DNA of 64,000 nt from Burkholderiales bacterium (GCA_026399875.1 JAPLQF010000034.1:1-64000); one strand, 5' to 3'; numbered from the stretch's first letter, positions 7,235 to 15,622 are shown. Numbers and translations are program-made. The notes: a model not told the origin generated them from the sequence alone.

Positions 7235-8632
7235 TCAGGTGCGACGAATCGCGAAACTGTCGATGTACTTTTCGGGCTGCGCAGCATCGAACTCCTTGCC
7301 CATCACCTTGAACTTTCTGTAGCCGTTGTCGGGCGCCTTCTGGTCGAGCTCCTTCATGTATTTGCGGGCATCGGTGAGCAGGAAGACCTGCTGCGCGATG
7401 TCCTTGTAGGCGACATCGCCCTTGACATAGCCCCAGCGCTTCATCTGGGTCAGCATCCAGACCGCCATCGAATACCAGGGCACCGGATCGAAATCGGCTC
7501 GCGCCGGTTCGTTGCGCACACCGCCCAGACCATCGGCAAAGCGGCCGGTCAGCACCTGCTCGACAATGGTCTCCGGCTGATTGAGATAGGCCGCAGGGGA
7601 AATGACCTTTGCAATCAGCGGCCGGTTCTTGGGATCGCGGGCCATGGCGGCCGATTCGAGCACTGCGCGATAGAGCGCCGCAAAAGTATTGGGGTTTTGC
7701 TGGACGAAACCTTCTGACATGCCGAAGGCGCAGCAGGGATGGCCATCCCAGATCTCGCGCGACAGCAGGTGAATGAAGCCCACCTCGTCAAACACCGCAC
7801 GCTGGTTGAAGGGGTCCGGGCCAAGGAAGCCGTCGATGTTGCCGGCGCGCAGATTGGCCACCATCTCGGCAGGCGGCGTGACACGCAGTTGCACATCCTT
7901 GTCGGGGTCGAGTCCGGCCTCGGCAAGGTAGTAGCGCAACAGAAAATTGTGCATCGAGTATTCGAAGGGAATCGCAAACTTGAAGCCCTTCCACTGTTTG
8001 GGATCGCGCTTGTCCTTGTGCCTGATGCTGAGCGTGATTGCCTGACCGTTGATGTTCTGGATGGTCGCCACACGCATCGGCGCGGCGACCGACCCCAGGC
8101 CCATCGAGATCGCTACCGGCATCGGCGACAGGAAATGCGAAGCGTCGTACTCCTTGTTGATCATGCGGTCGCGCACCAGCGCCCAGCCTGCGGTCTTGTT
8201 GAGGGAGACGCTCAGGCCCTGACGCTTATAAAAGCCCAGCGGATCGGCCATGATCAGCGGCGTGGCGCAGGTGATCGGGATGAAACCGATCTTGAGTTCG
8301 CGCTTTTCGAGCGAACCGGGTTTGTCCTGCGCAATCGCTTGCATCGCGCCGATCGGCAGCACCGAGGCGATCGCGGCACGGGCGGTATTGACGCCCACAG
8401 CCTGCAAGAAGCGACGGCGCAAGCCGTCCTGCGGGAACAGCGCCTTGACCAGCGCTGCTTCGACGAAGTCATCGGACAGGCGCTCGGCATTGATCGCGGC
8501 GCCATCAGCCGCCTCGGTCGATGTCACCCCGGCGTGCAGATCAGGACGATCAGCCTCATGCGCACGGCCGCACAGGCTGCAGGCCGAACCCAGTCGGCGA
8601 TAGGCGTCATAAGGCTGGTAGATATTGGACAT
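7235..8632 (-). CDS. cynA: cyanate/nitrate-type ABC transporter substrate-binding protein with Tat signal
   Basis: A 465-residue NrtA/CmpA-like solute-binding protein. The twin-arginine signal RRRFLQAVG is at about residues 72-80, so the folded protein is exported by Tat. The binding domain starts near ELKIGFIPITCATPLIMADPLGFY. Upstream of the Tat signal is an unusual 70-residue leader containing CSLCGRAH (Cys18, Cys21) and DRPDLH, which could bind metal before export. First gene of the cynABD-cynS operon. A sigma-54 promoter match lies 35 bases upstream, consistent with nitrogen control. Confidence 0.9.
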   Translation of the reverse strand: MSNIYQPYDAYRRLGSACSLCGRAHEADRPDLHAGVTSTEAADGAAINAERLSDDFVEAALVKALFPQDGLRRRFLQAVGVNTARAAIASVLPIGAMQAIAQDKPGSLEKRELKIGFIPITCATPLIMADPLGFYKRQGLSVSLNKTAGWALVRDRMINKEYDASHFLSPMPVAISMGLGSVAAPMRVATIQNINGQAITLSIRHKDKRDPKQWKGFKFAIPFEYSMHNFLLRYYLAEAGLDPDKDVQLRVTPPAEMVANLRAGNIDGFLGPDPFNQRAVFDEVGFIHLLSREIWDGHPCCAFGMSEGFVQQNPNTFAALYRAVLESAAMARDPKNRPLIAKVISPAAYLNQPETIVEQVLTGRFADGLGGVRNEPARADFDPVPWYSMAVWMLTQMKRWGYVKGDVAYKDIAQQVFLLTDARKYMKELDQKAPDNGYRKFKVMGKEFDAAQPEKYIDSFAIRRT

Positions 8633-8666
8633 GGTGAAGACCCCGAAGGTAGTTGCCCAATGTCAA

Positions 8667-8682
8667 TGCAAGCGCCGTGCCA
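8667..8682 (-). promoter_or_regulatory. sigma-54 (-24/-12) promoter for the cyn operon
   Basis: Read on the minus strand this is TGGCACG, four bases, TTGCA: an exact match to the core sigma-54 consensus with correct GG/GC spacing. Transcription should begin near 8656, leaving a short 5' leader before the cynA ATG at 8632. Sigma-54 control implies an enhancer-binding activator such as NtrC. Confidence 0.82.
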
Positions 8683-8930
8683 CCGAACTGAATCGGTCAG
8701 CACGCGGCAGTTTTGCCTTGTCATCAGCCATTGTTTACAGAGTGCTCACACTGCGAGCGGTCAATGTCCGACAGTGATCTCAGGCGGCCCGCACCAAATT
8801 GCGTCACGCCAGCACATCGCTGCGCAGGACTTCCCACAGATCGGGCATGCCACGCCCATTCCTGTGCGTCACGCACTCGAGGCACGCCTGCCTCGGACCC
8901 TGCTCGGGCGGTCGCACCAACCCGCCTGGC

Positions 8931-8946
8931 TGGCATAGTGGTTGCG
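8931..8946 (+). promoter_or_regulatory. sigma-54 (-24/-12) promoter for the rhodanese gene
   Basis: TGGCATA, four bases, TTGCG: the invariant GG and GC are correctly spaced, with two departures from consensus. The predicted start is near 8957, 30 bases before the ATG and leaving AAGGAG at 8975-8980 in the leader. It faces away from the cyn promoter across the same intergenic region. Confidence 0.65.
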
Positions 8947-8987
8947 ATGTCCCTGGCTCCCGCCCCACCCTTCCAAGGAGCCGTGCC

Positions 8988-9842
8988 ATGTCTGAACCCG
9001 TCCTAATCTCACCCGTCGAACTCGAAATGCTCATGAAGTCAGAGCCGGTCGTTCTGATCGACACCCGCGATCCGGCTGCCTATGCCGCAGGACATCTTCC
9101 CGGCGCGGTGAACATGCGTGAGATCTTCACCTTCCTTGCAAGCTCCACCGCCGAAGGCCTGGGCGAACTGAAGCAGACCTTCGCCGACGCCTTCGGCGCG
9201 GTCGGGCTGTCGGGCACACCCACTGCGGTGTTCTATGAAGACTCGATGAACAGCGGCTTCGGCCAGTCCTGCCGCGGCTACTTTCTGCTGAGCTGGCTGA
9301 AGTATCCGAAGGTCCGCATCCTTCACGGCGGCATGTCCGCCTGGACGGCGGCCGGCATGCCGGTCAACACCGACACGGTCGCACCGACCCCTGCTGCCTT
9401 CCCGATGCCCGCAAGCACCGCCTCGCTGATGGTCACCAAGGATGAAATGCTCGCGGCACTCGACAGCGAGATCGTGCTGCTCGATGTCCGCGATGTCGAT
9501 GAATGGATCGGCGACAGCTCGTCGCCCTATGGCAAGGACTATGCGCCGCGCAAGGGCCGCATTCCCGGCGCGAAATGGATCGAGTGGTACCGGTTCATGA
9601 AGCCGACCGGCCAGGGCGCGATGTTTAAGAGCCCCGACGAGATCCGCGCCGACTGCCGCACCGCGGGTATTTCGCCGAAGGACCCGGTCTATCTTTACTG
9701 CTTCAAGGGTGCGCGCGCATCGAACACCTATGTCGCGCTCAAGGAAGCCGGCTTTTCGGATGTGCGGATGTACTTCGGCTCATGGAACGAATGGTCGCGC
9801 GAGCCGGGCCTGCCGATCGAAAGCGGCTTTCCGTCCAACTGA
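8988..9842 (+). CDS. two-domain rhodanese (thiosulfate/3-mercaptopyruvate sulfurtransferase)
   Basis: A 284-residue protein with two rhodanese modules: residues about 5-130, with VVLIDTRDPAAYAAGHLPGA, and about 148-280, with IVLLDVRDVDEW and the catalytic loop CFKGARAS (Cys238). The N-terminal module has no active-loop cysteine, as is usual. Rhodaneses move sulfane sulfur from thiosulfate or mercaptopyruvate to a thiophilic acceptor such as cyanide, giving thiocyanate. The start is set by AAGGAG at 8975-8980. Standing back-to-back with the cyanate operon under a matching sigma-54 promoter, it may take part in cyanide or thiocyanate metabolism; the acceptor is unproven. Confidence 0.88.
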   Translation: MSEPVLISPVELEMLMKSEPVVLIDTRDPAAYAAGHLPGAVNMREIFTFLASSTAEGLGELKQTFADAFGAVGLSGTPTAVFYEDSMNSGFGQSCRGYFLLSWLKYPKVRILHGGMSAWTAAGMPVNTDTVAPTPAAFPMPASTASLMVTKDEMLAALDSEIVLLDVRDVDEWIGDSSSPYGKDYAPRKGRIPGAKWIEWYRFMKPTGQGAMFKSPDEIRADCRTAGISPKDPVYLYCFKGARASNTYVALKEAGFSDVRMYFGSWNEWSREPGLPIESGFPSN

Positions 9843-9958
9843 TCAAGGCAGATCGGCACGGGCGAGGCACACGGCGCGTGCCTCGCTCGGGACTTGACAC
9901 TCAGCGGTCAGCATCACAAGCCATCAGGCCCTGCCCGCAACGATGCGGCGCCTGGCGC

Positions 9959-11377
9959 CTACAACTGTTCAGCCGCCGACGAGGCAGACCGGATCGTCAG
10001 CGGCAGCCCCGGAATCTTGACAATCCAGACCGGGTTGCGTGCGTCGTAGGGCACCGGCGTGCCGACAATCCGTCCGGCAATCGTTCGCGCCTGCCGCAGA
10101 ATCGGCTCGATGGTGGAACCGAGCTGGCCCTGCACTTCGGCACAGTCGCCAAGGGCAAACACCGATTCATCGCTGGTGCAAAGGCTTTGCGCATCGACCA
10201 CGATGCCGCGCACCACCGTCAGACCGGCACGCCTGGCAAGCCAGACCTCGGGCTCGACTCCAGCTGCGACCAGAGCAAGATCGAACTCGGCACGGCGCTG
10301 GTGGCCGGCCGAATTCGACCAGTCGAGAACGATTCGCCGATCAGGATCGGCGTGCATCGGACCCGAAGTTCCGACCAAAGTTCCGACCAAAGTTCCGACC
10401 GAACTGCTGGCCGAACTTGCGGCTGAATCGGGCAGGGTGAACGCGCCGAGCGCAACGCCGCCCTCGAAACTCACGCCGCGGGCGGTCAGGGCATCGCGCA
10501 GGCGGGTGGCGGTGGGAATGTCCAGGCGCGCCCGCAGCGGCAAGTCGAGCGCTTCGAGCAGCGTGACCTGCGCGCCGGCACAGGCGAAATCATTGGCGAA
10601 TTCACAGCCGACCAGACCGGCACCGACGATCAGCAGCCTGGGCTTGCGTCCGACTGCGGCGGCAGCCAGCGAAGCGGCATCGAAGACTGCACGCAGCGTC
10701 GCATAGGCGGCCAGGTCATTGACCGCCAGCACTCGCGAGGCGGTCGGACCCTGCAGGTCGGGACGGCGGGCCCGTGCACCGGTCGCCAGTATCAGATGCC
10801 GGTAGCGAACACTGCCACGCGTGGTGAGCAGGCGTCGATGCGTACGGTCGAGATCGACCGCCCAGGCGCGCTCGAGCAGACGCACATCGAGTTCGGCTGC
10901 CAGGGCCGCCCCCGACTGCTCTCCAAGTCGCTCGACAGTCATATCCCGACCGAGCGCCACCGACAGTGCCGGCTTGGAATAGACCGTACCGTCGCAGGCG
11001 GTGACCAGCGTCAGGGGACCACGGTAGCCGGCGTCGCGCAATGCTCGGGCCGCGCCCCAACCGGCCGCACCGGCACCCACGACCACGACCGCCTCGCGGG
11101 ACTGCGCGGCCAGCATGCCGGCGCTTGACGCCCCAGGCGCAGGTGCGGTCCGTGCTGCACCCGCAGGCGCGGGCTCGATCGGCCGAAAATCGGCCTTGCC
11201 GACGCCGCAGATCGGGCATCGCCAGTCATCAGGAATGTCTTCGAAGCGAGTGCCGGGGGCGATGCCGCTGTCGACATCACCCACTGCCTCGTCGTAGACC
11301 AGTCCGCAGGCTTCACACAGCCAGCGCCGCAGCGCCGCAGCGCTGCGCCCACCTTGCGGCGGCGGCCCGGCTGTCAA
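9959..11377 (-). CDS. rubredoxin fused to FAD-dependent rubredoxin reductase
   Basis: A 472-residue fusion. Residues about 18-65 form a rubredoxin with the iron ligands C21 and C24 ([10 protein letters not shown]) and C54 and C57 (CPICGVG). After an Ala/Pro-rich linker comes a pyridine-nucleotide-disulfide-type reductase with the FAD motif [13 protein letters not shown] near 97, the NAD motif [14 protein letters not shown] and the FAD-ribityl block [10 protein letters not shown]. It should pass electrons from NAD(P)H through FAD to its own rubredoxin and on to a partner, plausibly the flavoprotein encoded just upstream, with which it overlaps by ATGA. An inserted repeat of GTLV units sits near residue 330. 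Confidence 0.88.
   Translation of the reverse strand: MTAGPPPQGGRSAAALRRWLCEACGLVYDEAVGDVDSGIAPGTRFEDIPDDWRCPICGVGKADFRPIEPAPAGAARTAPAPGASSAGMLAAQSREAVVVVGAGAAGWGAARALRDAGYRGPLTLVTACDGTVYSKPALSVALGRDMTVERLGEQSGAALAAELDVRLLERAWAVDLDRTHRRLLTTRGSVRYRHLILATGARARRPDLQGPTASRVLAVNDLAAYATLRAVFDAASLAAAAVGRKPRLLIVGAGLVGCEFANDFACAGAQVTLLEALDLPLRARLDIPTATRLRDALTARGVSFEGGVALGAFTLPDSAASSASSSVGTLVGTLVGTSGPMHADPDRRIVLDWSNSAGHQRRAEFDLALVAAGVEPEVWLARRAGLTVVRGIVVDAQSLCTSDESVFALGDCAEVQGQLGSTIEPILRQARTIAGRIVGTPVPYDARNPVWIVKIPGLPLTIRSASSAAEQL
10367..10400 (-). repeat. 12-bp tandem repeat inside the rubredoxin-reductase gene
   Basis: AGTTCCGACCAA (plus strand) occurs twice in full at 10367-10378 and 10379-10390, then ten bases of a third unit. 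It keeps frame and encodes [10 protein letters not shown] in a surface loop between the NAD domain and the C-terminal part. Low-complexity Ser/Ala residues precede it, so the loop appears to be an expanding insertion. Confidence 0.85.
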
Positions 11378-12516
11378 CGCGTCCCCGCGCTCATCAGCCG
11401 ATCGATTTCCTTGCGCAGATGCTTGATGGCCGGCGTCACGATTGCAACGAAATAGCCCTCGCGCAGCCGACGCTGCGCCGGCGACGCCAGGGAATAGCCC
11501 ATCGCGCCGGTATGGAGCATGGTCGCCTGGGTCGCGCGCAGCGTGAGTTCGGAGGTCATCAGCCGCGTGGTCAGCACTTCGGCAAACTGCCCGTCCGACG
11601 GATCGAGCACTCCTGGCGCGAGGCGGGCCACCCGTTCGCGCAGGCTGCCGAGTTCGTCCTCGATCGCGTCAGGACCATCCTCGAGAAAGACATTGACATG
11701 ACCCAGGCGCAGGTTGGCATCGCGCATCAGCCCGATGCAGCCGTCGATAATGCCGGCGCCGATGCCGACCTGCATCAGCACGAAGCCGTTGCGGATGCGG
11801 CGCAGCCACGGGCCGATCGGATCGGCCAGGACATGGTCGTCCGGCACGAAGACCTCGTCGAAATGCAGGGCATAGGTGCCGGTGCCATCCATCGCCAGAA
11901 AGGGCGGCACAGCGGTCATGGTCAGGCCGGGCCAGTCGCAGGCAATCAGGGCCATCACCTCCTGGCCCGATCCGGAGGGCGGCTGACCCGCGGCATCGAG
12001 GGGCGAGAAGGCGGTGCCGAAGACATGACCCACACCGAGATTCGATACCCAGGGCAGGTAGCCGCAGACACGCCAGCCGCCTGGCACGCGCCTGCCCTGC
12101 AAGGCAATGCGCTCGATCGAGGCGAAGTACTTCATCGGATTGGACATGCCGGTGCCGCCCAGGATCGCACCCGAGGCGAGACCCGGCAGCACAGTCTGGC
12201 GAAGCACCTCCGAGCGGCCCTGTTCGACATACCAGGCGCAGGCATCCTGACACCAGGTCATGAAGGCACTCGAGCCGCAACTGCGACCGATCGCGGTCAT
12301 CGCATCGACCGCACCGACGATGTCGCACTTGCCATCGGCCCGCTGAGAGGCGAGATGGTGGCGGTAGGCACCCTGCTCGCCCAGCGCCCGCAGCGCGGCG
12401 CCGGGGTACAGGCCATCCCGATCGATCTGGCCGATCAGCGGATCAAGCGCATCCGAGACCGCAGCAGCAAGGGCGGACGAATCAGGCAGATTCAATGCAA
12501 AGTCATTGGCACCCAT
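11374..12516 (-). CDS. acyl-CoA dehydrogenase-like flavoprotein (possible flavin-dependent monooxygenase)
   Basis: A 380-residue protein of the acyl-CoA dehydrogenase fold: an N-terminal helical domain, a central beta domain with the [14 protein letters not shown] and [13 protein letters not shown] regions, and a C-terminal helical bundle. I cannot identify the catalytic glutamate, and the sequence resembles members such as DszC/SfnB that act as monooxygenases or desulfurisation enzymes more than beta-oxidation dehydrogenases. It is flanked by OsmC and a rubredoxin-reductase fusion in one operon, so it could receive electrons from the latter. The start overlaps no neighbour; a 15-base gap separates it from osmC. 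Confidence 0.72.
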   Translation of the reverse strand: MGANDFALNLPDSSALAAAVSDALDPLIGQIDRDGLYPGAALRALGEQGAYRHHLASQRADGKCDIVGAVDAMTAIGRSCGSSAFMTWCQDACAWYVEQGRSEVLRQTVLPGLASGAILGGTGMSNPMKYFASIERIALQGRRVPGGWRVCGYLPWVSNLGVGHVFGTAFSPLDAAGQPPSGSGQEVMALIACDWPGLTMTAVPPFLAMDGTGTYALHFDEVFVPDDHVLADPIGPWLRRIRNGFVLMQVGIGAGIIDGCIGLMRDANLRLGHVNVFLEDGPDAIEDELGSLRERVARLAPGVLDPSDGQFAEVLTTRLMTSELTLRATQATMLHTGAMGYSLASPAQRRLREGYFVAIVTPAIKHLRKEIDRLMSAGTR

Positions 12517-12531
12517 GGCAGTCGGCGTCGC

Positions 12532-13080
12532 TCAGACAAGGGTGACATCGGTCGGAATCGGATTGCGAAAGCAGTTGGCCATCGGCGAGGCGAAGTCGGC
12601 CGCCTTGACGATCTCGGCCAGCACCTCGCGCGGCGCATCGGCTTCCAGGGTGATCTTCGCCCTGACCGTCTGAAAGCCCATCTGAAGCGGCTCCTTGGCA
12701 GCACCTCCCGCCCCCCAGGCCGAGGGATTGCCGATATCGCCTTCAAGCGCGACTTCCATCCGGCTGATGTTGACGCCTCGGTGGGTGGCCACCGCATGAA
12801 TGCCGACGCACAGGCAACCGCCCAGACCCGAGAGCAGGATCTCGGAGGGCGCAGGCGCAGTGTCCTGGCCGAAAAGATGCGGCGGCTCGTCGACCACGAC
12901 CGGCGCATGATGGCCGACATAGGTCAGCGAGCGAAACTGGCCGTCGTAGACCGTGCGGCTGCGCACCGTCCCTTTGGCGCCCGGGTTGTTACGACCTTTC
13001 TCGGCAAAGGCAGCAAGGCCGGTGGCGTCGATCGGCTTGACCCAGGTGGTTTCGACGGTGGTGGCTGAAGGCAGTGTCAT
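12532..13080 (-). CDS. OsmC family protein
   Basis: A 182-residue OsmC/Ohr-superfamily protein. Typical elements are the GQDTAPAPSEILLSGLGGCLCVGIHAVA segment with the conserved cysteine that reacts with hydroperoxides (GGCLCVG) and a second cysteine further on in MANCFRNP. These proteins reduce organic hydroperoxides or handle reactive thiol adducts. The start is the ATG at 13080 (MTLPSATTVE) with an AGGA ribosome site; the in-frame ATG 69 bases upstream would sit on top of the sigma-54 site. It is the first gene of the operon with the flavoprotein and the rubredoxin reductase. Confidence 0.85.
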   Translation of the reverse strand: MTLPSATTVETTWVKPIDATGLAAFAEKGRNNPGAKGTVRSRTVYDGQFRSLTYVGHHAPVVVDEPPHLFGQDTAPAPSEILLSGLGGCLCVGIHAVATHRGVNISRMEVALEGDIGNPSAWGAGGAAKEPLQMGFQTVRAKITLEADAPREVLAEIVKAADFASPMANCFRNPIPTDVTLV

Positions 13081-13123
13081 AGCGGGCGTCCTGGCAGGGA
13101 AAGAGTCGGGATTCCCGCTTTCA

Positions 13124-13139
13124 TGCAAGCACCATGCCA
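13124..13139 (-). promoter_or_regulatory. sigma-54 (-24/-12) promoter for the osmC operon
   Basis: On the minus strand: TGGCATG, four bases, TTGCA, one change from the core consensus. The predicted start near 13113 gives a 33-base leader containing the osmC ribosome site. The gene for a sigma-54 activator begins its downstream end only 175 bases away, making it the obvious regulator. Confidence 0.75.
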
Positions 13140-13268
13140 CTGGCTTCAATCCTCCTCAACCCTGGGGCAAACCCCCGCTCGGAACGCGCGATTCGTGTCG
13201 CCAGGGCAATCGGGCGCCTGATGTTTTCCGCAATCGACCCGAATCCCGGCCGCCGGTGCATCACAGAT

Positions 13269-13285
13269 TGGACAAAGAAAGTCCA
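13269..13285. promoter_or_regulatory. inverted repeat TGGAC-N7-GTCCA, possible enhancer site
   Basis: Perfect five-base arms (13269-13273 and 13281-13285) lie about 130-160 bases upstream of the osmC-operon sigma-54 site, the usual distance for an activator site. Because it also lies just past the end of the activator gene, it could instead be a hairpin in that gene's 3' end; no T-run follows. Confidence 0.4.
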
Positions 13286-13297
13286 GATTGTTCACAC

Positions 13298-13313
13298 ACC
13301 GGCGCGCACCGGT
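13298..13313 (-). terminator. short hairpin directly after the activator stop
   Basis: ACCGG and CCGGT flank six bases immediately after the stop codon at 13314-13316. The stem is short and no T-run follows, so terminator function is doubtful. Confidence 0.25.
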
Positions 13314-14975
13314 TCACTTCGGCAGATCGCCGGCCTGCGCTTTTTCCAGTCGATAGGTGAACTGGCGGCGGGTCATCCCGAGCAATTGAGCTGCCCGCGA
13401 GCGGTTGCCACCCGCCCGCCTCAGGGCATCGAGCACCCGCTCGGCGTCGGAAGGCTGGATGGTTTCGTAAGGACGCACCAGTTCAACCCTCGCCTGTGCG
13501 CCGTCATCGGCAATCGGGCGCCACGCGGGAGACGCCGCCGCAATCGACGGTTGTGCAGACGGTGGATCGGGCGGGCGAGCCGGCGGCATCCGCAGTGACA
13601 GATCGGGTTCGGCACGCAGTTGGGCGGCGACCGAAGCGGAATCGATCAGCGACCCATGGGCCATCAGCACGATGCGCATCACCACGCTTTGCAGCTGCCG
13701 GACATTGCCCGGCCAGGGATGCGACTTCATGAGCCGCATCGCCGGCTCGCTGAACTGGACCGCTTCACGGCGCCAGGCCAGACAGGCCTCATGCGCCATG
13801 TGACGCACCAGGATCGGCACGTCGTCGGGACGTTCGCGAAGCGTCGGCAGCCGCAGCGGCAGCACCGACAGGCGATAGTAGAGATCGAGCCGGAACTCGC
13901 CCTGCGCCACCAGGGTCGGCAGATCGCGATTGGTCGCAGCCACCACCCTCACGTCGAGCTCGAGCTCTCGCCGGCTGCCGACCCGCACCACCACCCGATC
14001 CTGCAGCACCCGCAGCAGCTTGGACTGCATTGCCAGCGGCAACTCGCCGACCTCATCCAGAAACAGTGTCCCGCCATCGGCCTGCTCGAATCGGCCCGGC
14101 TGGGCAGCCACCGCGCCGGTGAAGGCGCCGCGCTCGTGGCCGAAAAACTCCGACTCGAACAGACTCTCGGGCACGGCAGCGCAATTGACTTTGACAAAGG
14201 GCTTGTCGGCGCGCGGGCTGGCATGATGGATCGCGCGGGCAAAGAGCTCCTTGCCGGTTCCGGAGTCACCCAGCAGCAGCACGGTGAGATCGCCGCCAGC
14301 CAGTCGCCGGGCATTGGCGAGGCACTCCTGCAGGGGCGCCGAATCGCCCAGGATGCCGAAATTGGGCAGTTTCGCGCCGAGCCGCTGACGCAGGTCGCGA
14401 TTTTCATTTTCGAGCAGCGCGGTGCGCCGCTGCAGCTCTTCGTTGACCCGGATCACCTGACCCAGCAGCGTGCCGATCGTCTTGAGAAGCTCGAGATCGT
14501 CATTGAGTGCTCGACGCCGATGCCGCAAGCGATGCGCGGCCAGCACACCGCAGACCCGCTCGCCTTCACGCAGCGGCACTGCGATGAAAGAGACCGTCTC
14601 GGCAGGCAGCCTGGCACGCTCGACTGAACGGCACAGAAACTCCGGCTCAGCATCGATGTCCTGGATGACCCGCGCCGCGCCGCTTCGCAGCACGCTGCCG
14701 CAGACGCCCTCACCCGGCGCAAAGCGCCCACGAGCAGCCTCTTCGGCGGTCAGACCGTAGTAGTGCCGGATCGACAGTGCCTCATCAGAGGGATCCCAGA
14801 GCAGGACCCGGCCACGGTTCAATCCGACCCACTCCGACAGCAGCCGAAGCGTCTGACGGATGACGAAATGCGGCTCGACACTGCGCCCGAGCAGCTTGGC
14901 GACCTCACGCAACAGCATCACTTCCTGCTGATGCCAGTCGGGAGAATCGACGCTCTCGACGCCGCCCGCCATCAT
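13314..14975 (-). CDS. sigma-54-dependent transcriptional activator (GAF-AAA+-Fis)
   Basis: A 553-residue NifA-type enhancer-binding protein. An N-terminal GAF sensory domain (about 20-180) leads into a coiled linker (NEELQRRTALLENENRDLRQRL) and the AAA+ domain with Walker A GDSGTGKE and the sigma-54 contact loop GAFTGA within FFGHERGAFTGA. A Pro/Ala-rich linker and a Fis-type helix-turn-helix (GGNRSRAAQLLGMTRRQFTYRLEK) end it. The loop region reads ESEFFGHE instead of the usual ESELFGHE. The GAF domain binds a small ligand or senses redox; which is unknown. Starts at 14975 (tandem ATG); an upstream ATG would overlap the preceding gene more deeply. Probable regulator of the osmC operon. Confidence 0.92.
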   Translation of the reverse strand: MMAGGVESVDSPDWHQQEVMLLREVAKLLGRSVEPHFVIRQTLRLLSEWVGLNRGRVLLWDPSDEALSIRHYYGLTAEEAARGRFAPGEGVCGSVLRSGAARVIQDIDAEPEFLCRSVERARLPAETVSFIAVPLREGERVCGVLAAHRLRHRRRALNDDLELLKTIGTLLGQVIRVNEELQRRTALLENENRDLRQRLGAKLPNFGILGDSAPLQECLANARRLAGGDLTVLLLGDSGTGKELFARAIHHASPRADKPFVKVNCAAVPESLFESEFFGHERGAFTGAVAAQPGRFEQADGGTLFLDEVGELPLAMQSKLLRVLQDRVVVRVGSRRELELDVRVVAATNRDLPTLVAQGEFRLDLYYRLSVLPLRLPTLRERPDDVPILVRHMAHEACLAWRREAVQFSEPAMRLMKSHPWPGNVRQLQSVVMRIVLMAHGSLIDSASVAAQLRAEPDLSLRMPPARPPDPPSAQPSIAAASPAWRPIADDGAQARVELVRPYETIQPSDAERVLDALRRAGGNRSRAAQLLGMTRRQFTYRLEKAQAGDLPK

Positions 14976-14994
14976 GTTGCGACCACCATCGTGC

Positions 14995-15597
14995 TCAGCC
15001 TTCGCGGGCAGTCTCGAGGTAGGAGACCAGCTTGGCACTGGTCTGGCGCAGGCGATCGGACAGCAGTTGCACCAGCTTGAGCAGGATCTTGTTGCCCAGC
15101 CTGGGTTGATCGTGAAGGACCAGCATCAGGGCCTCACGGGTCAGCACTGCAACCCGGCTGGTCTCGAGCGTGACGCAGGAGGCGAAGCGCGGCTCACCGT
15201 CGAACATCGACATCTCGCCCAGCGCATGCCCGGCATGGGCGACCGCAATACGCGAAGGGAAGTTGTAGCGGTTGCGCCGCAGGACATCGACCATGCCATC
15301 CATCAGCAGAACCATGAAATCGCCGGGATCGCCTTCATTGATCAGCGTCACGCCGACCGGCGCTTCATAGACGAACATGAAACCGCAAAGCCGCCGTGTC
15401 TCTTCGATCAGAAGCCCGGAAAACAGCGGCGTCTTGGACATCAGCGCATGGACTTCGTCGGCATACTCGCTCGCGCGCCCGATCGGGCGAAGCCCCAGCG
15501 CGCTCAGTCGTTCGTGCGGAGTCTCGCGCGCCGGCAAGCGTGGCGCGCCCGAGGCTGCAGCGCCATTGGCAGAGGGGTCGACCGATGAAGCATCCAT
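14995..15597 (-). CDS. cyclic nucleotide-binding domain protein without DNA-binding domain
   Basis: A 200-residue protein with one cNMP-binding/Crp-like beta barrel (about 55-175): INEGDPGDFMVLLMDGMVDVLRR and AHAGHALGEMSMFDGEPRFASCVT, the latter resembling the phosphate-binding cassette. A helix follows, but no winged helix-turn-helix, so it is not a Crp-type transcription factor on its own. The first 50 residues are low complexity. It precedes the sigma-54 activator by 19 bases and is probably cotranscribed, suggesting a second signal input to the same circuit. Confidence 0.82.
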   Translation of the reverse strand: MDASSVDPSANGAAASGAPRLPARETPHERLSALGLRPIGRASEYADEVHALMSKTPLFSGLLIEETRRLCGFMFVYEAPVGVTLINEGDPGDFMVLLMDGMVDVLRRNRYNFPSRIAVAHAGHALGEMSMFDGEPRFASCVTLETSRVAVLTREALMLVLHDQPRLGNKILLKLVQLLSDRLRQTSAKLVSYLETAREG

Positions 15598-15622
15598 GGT
15601 GTCACCTTGAAGAGGATGCTTC

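Larger units (their letters stand above)
8633..8987. promoter_or_regulatory. divergent control region between cynA and the rhodanese gene
   Basis: No gene is seen in these 355 bases. It holds two divergent sigma-54 sites (8667-8682 leftward, 8931-8946 rightward). Between them are two copies of the ten-base string TGCGTCACGC (8800-8809 and 8865-8874). Its core GCGT-C-ACGC is a palindrome, and the second copy extends to a 13-base palindrome GTGCGTCACGCAC (8864-8876). The 65-base spacing is about six helical turns. The placement is what a shared enhancer would need. A GCACCA half site resembling half of an NtrC site is at 8791-8796. Confidence 0.6.

Noticed and set aside
11041..13068. Very long open frame on the plus strand (675 codons) opposite the rubredoxin-reductase, flavoprotein and OsmC genes
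   Set aside because: It spans three well-recognised genes on the other strand and reads as Arg/His/Gly-rich nonsense, the usual antisense shadow in high-GC DNA.
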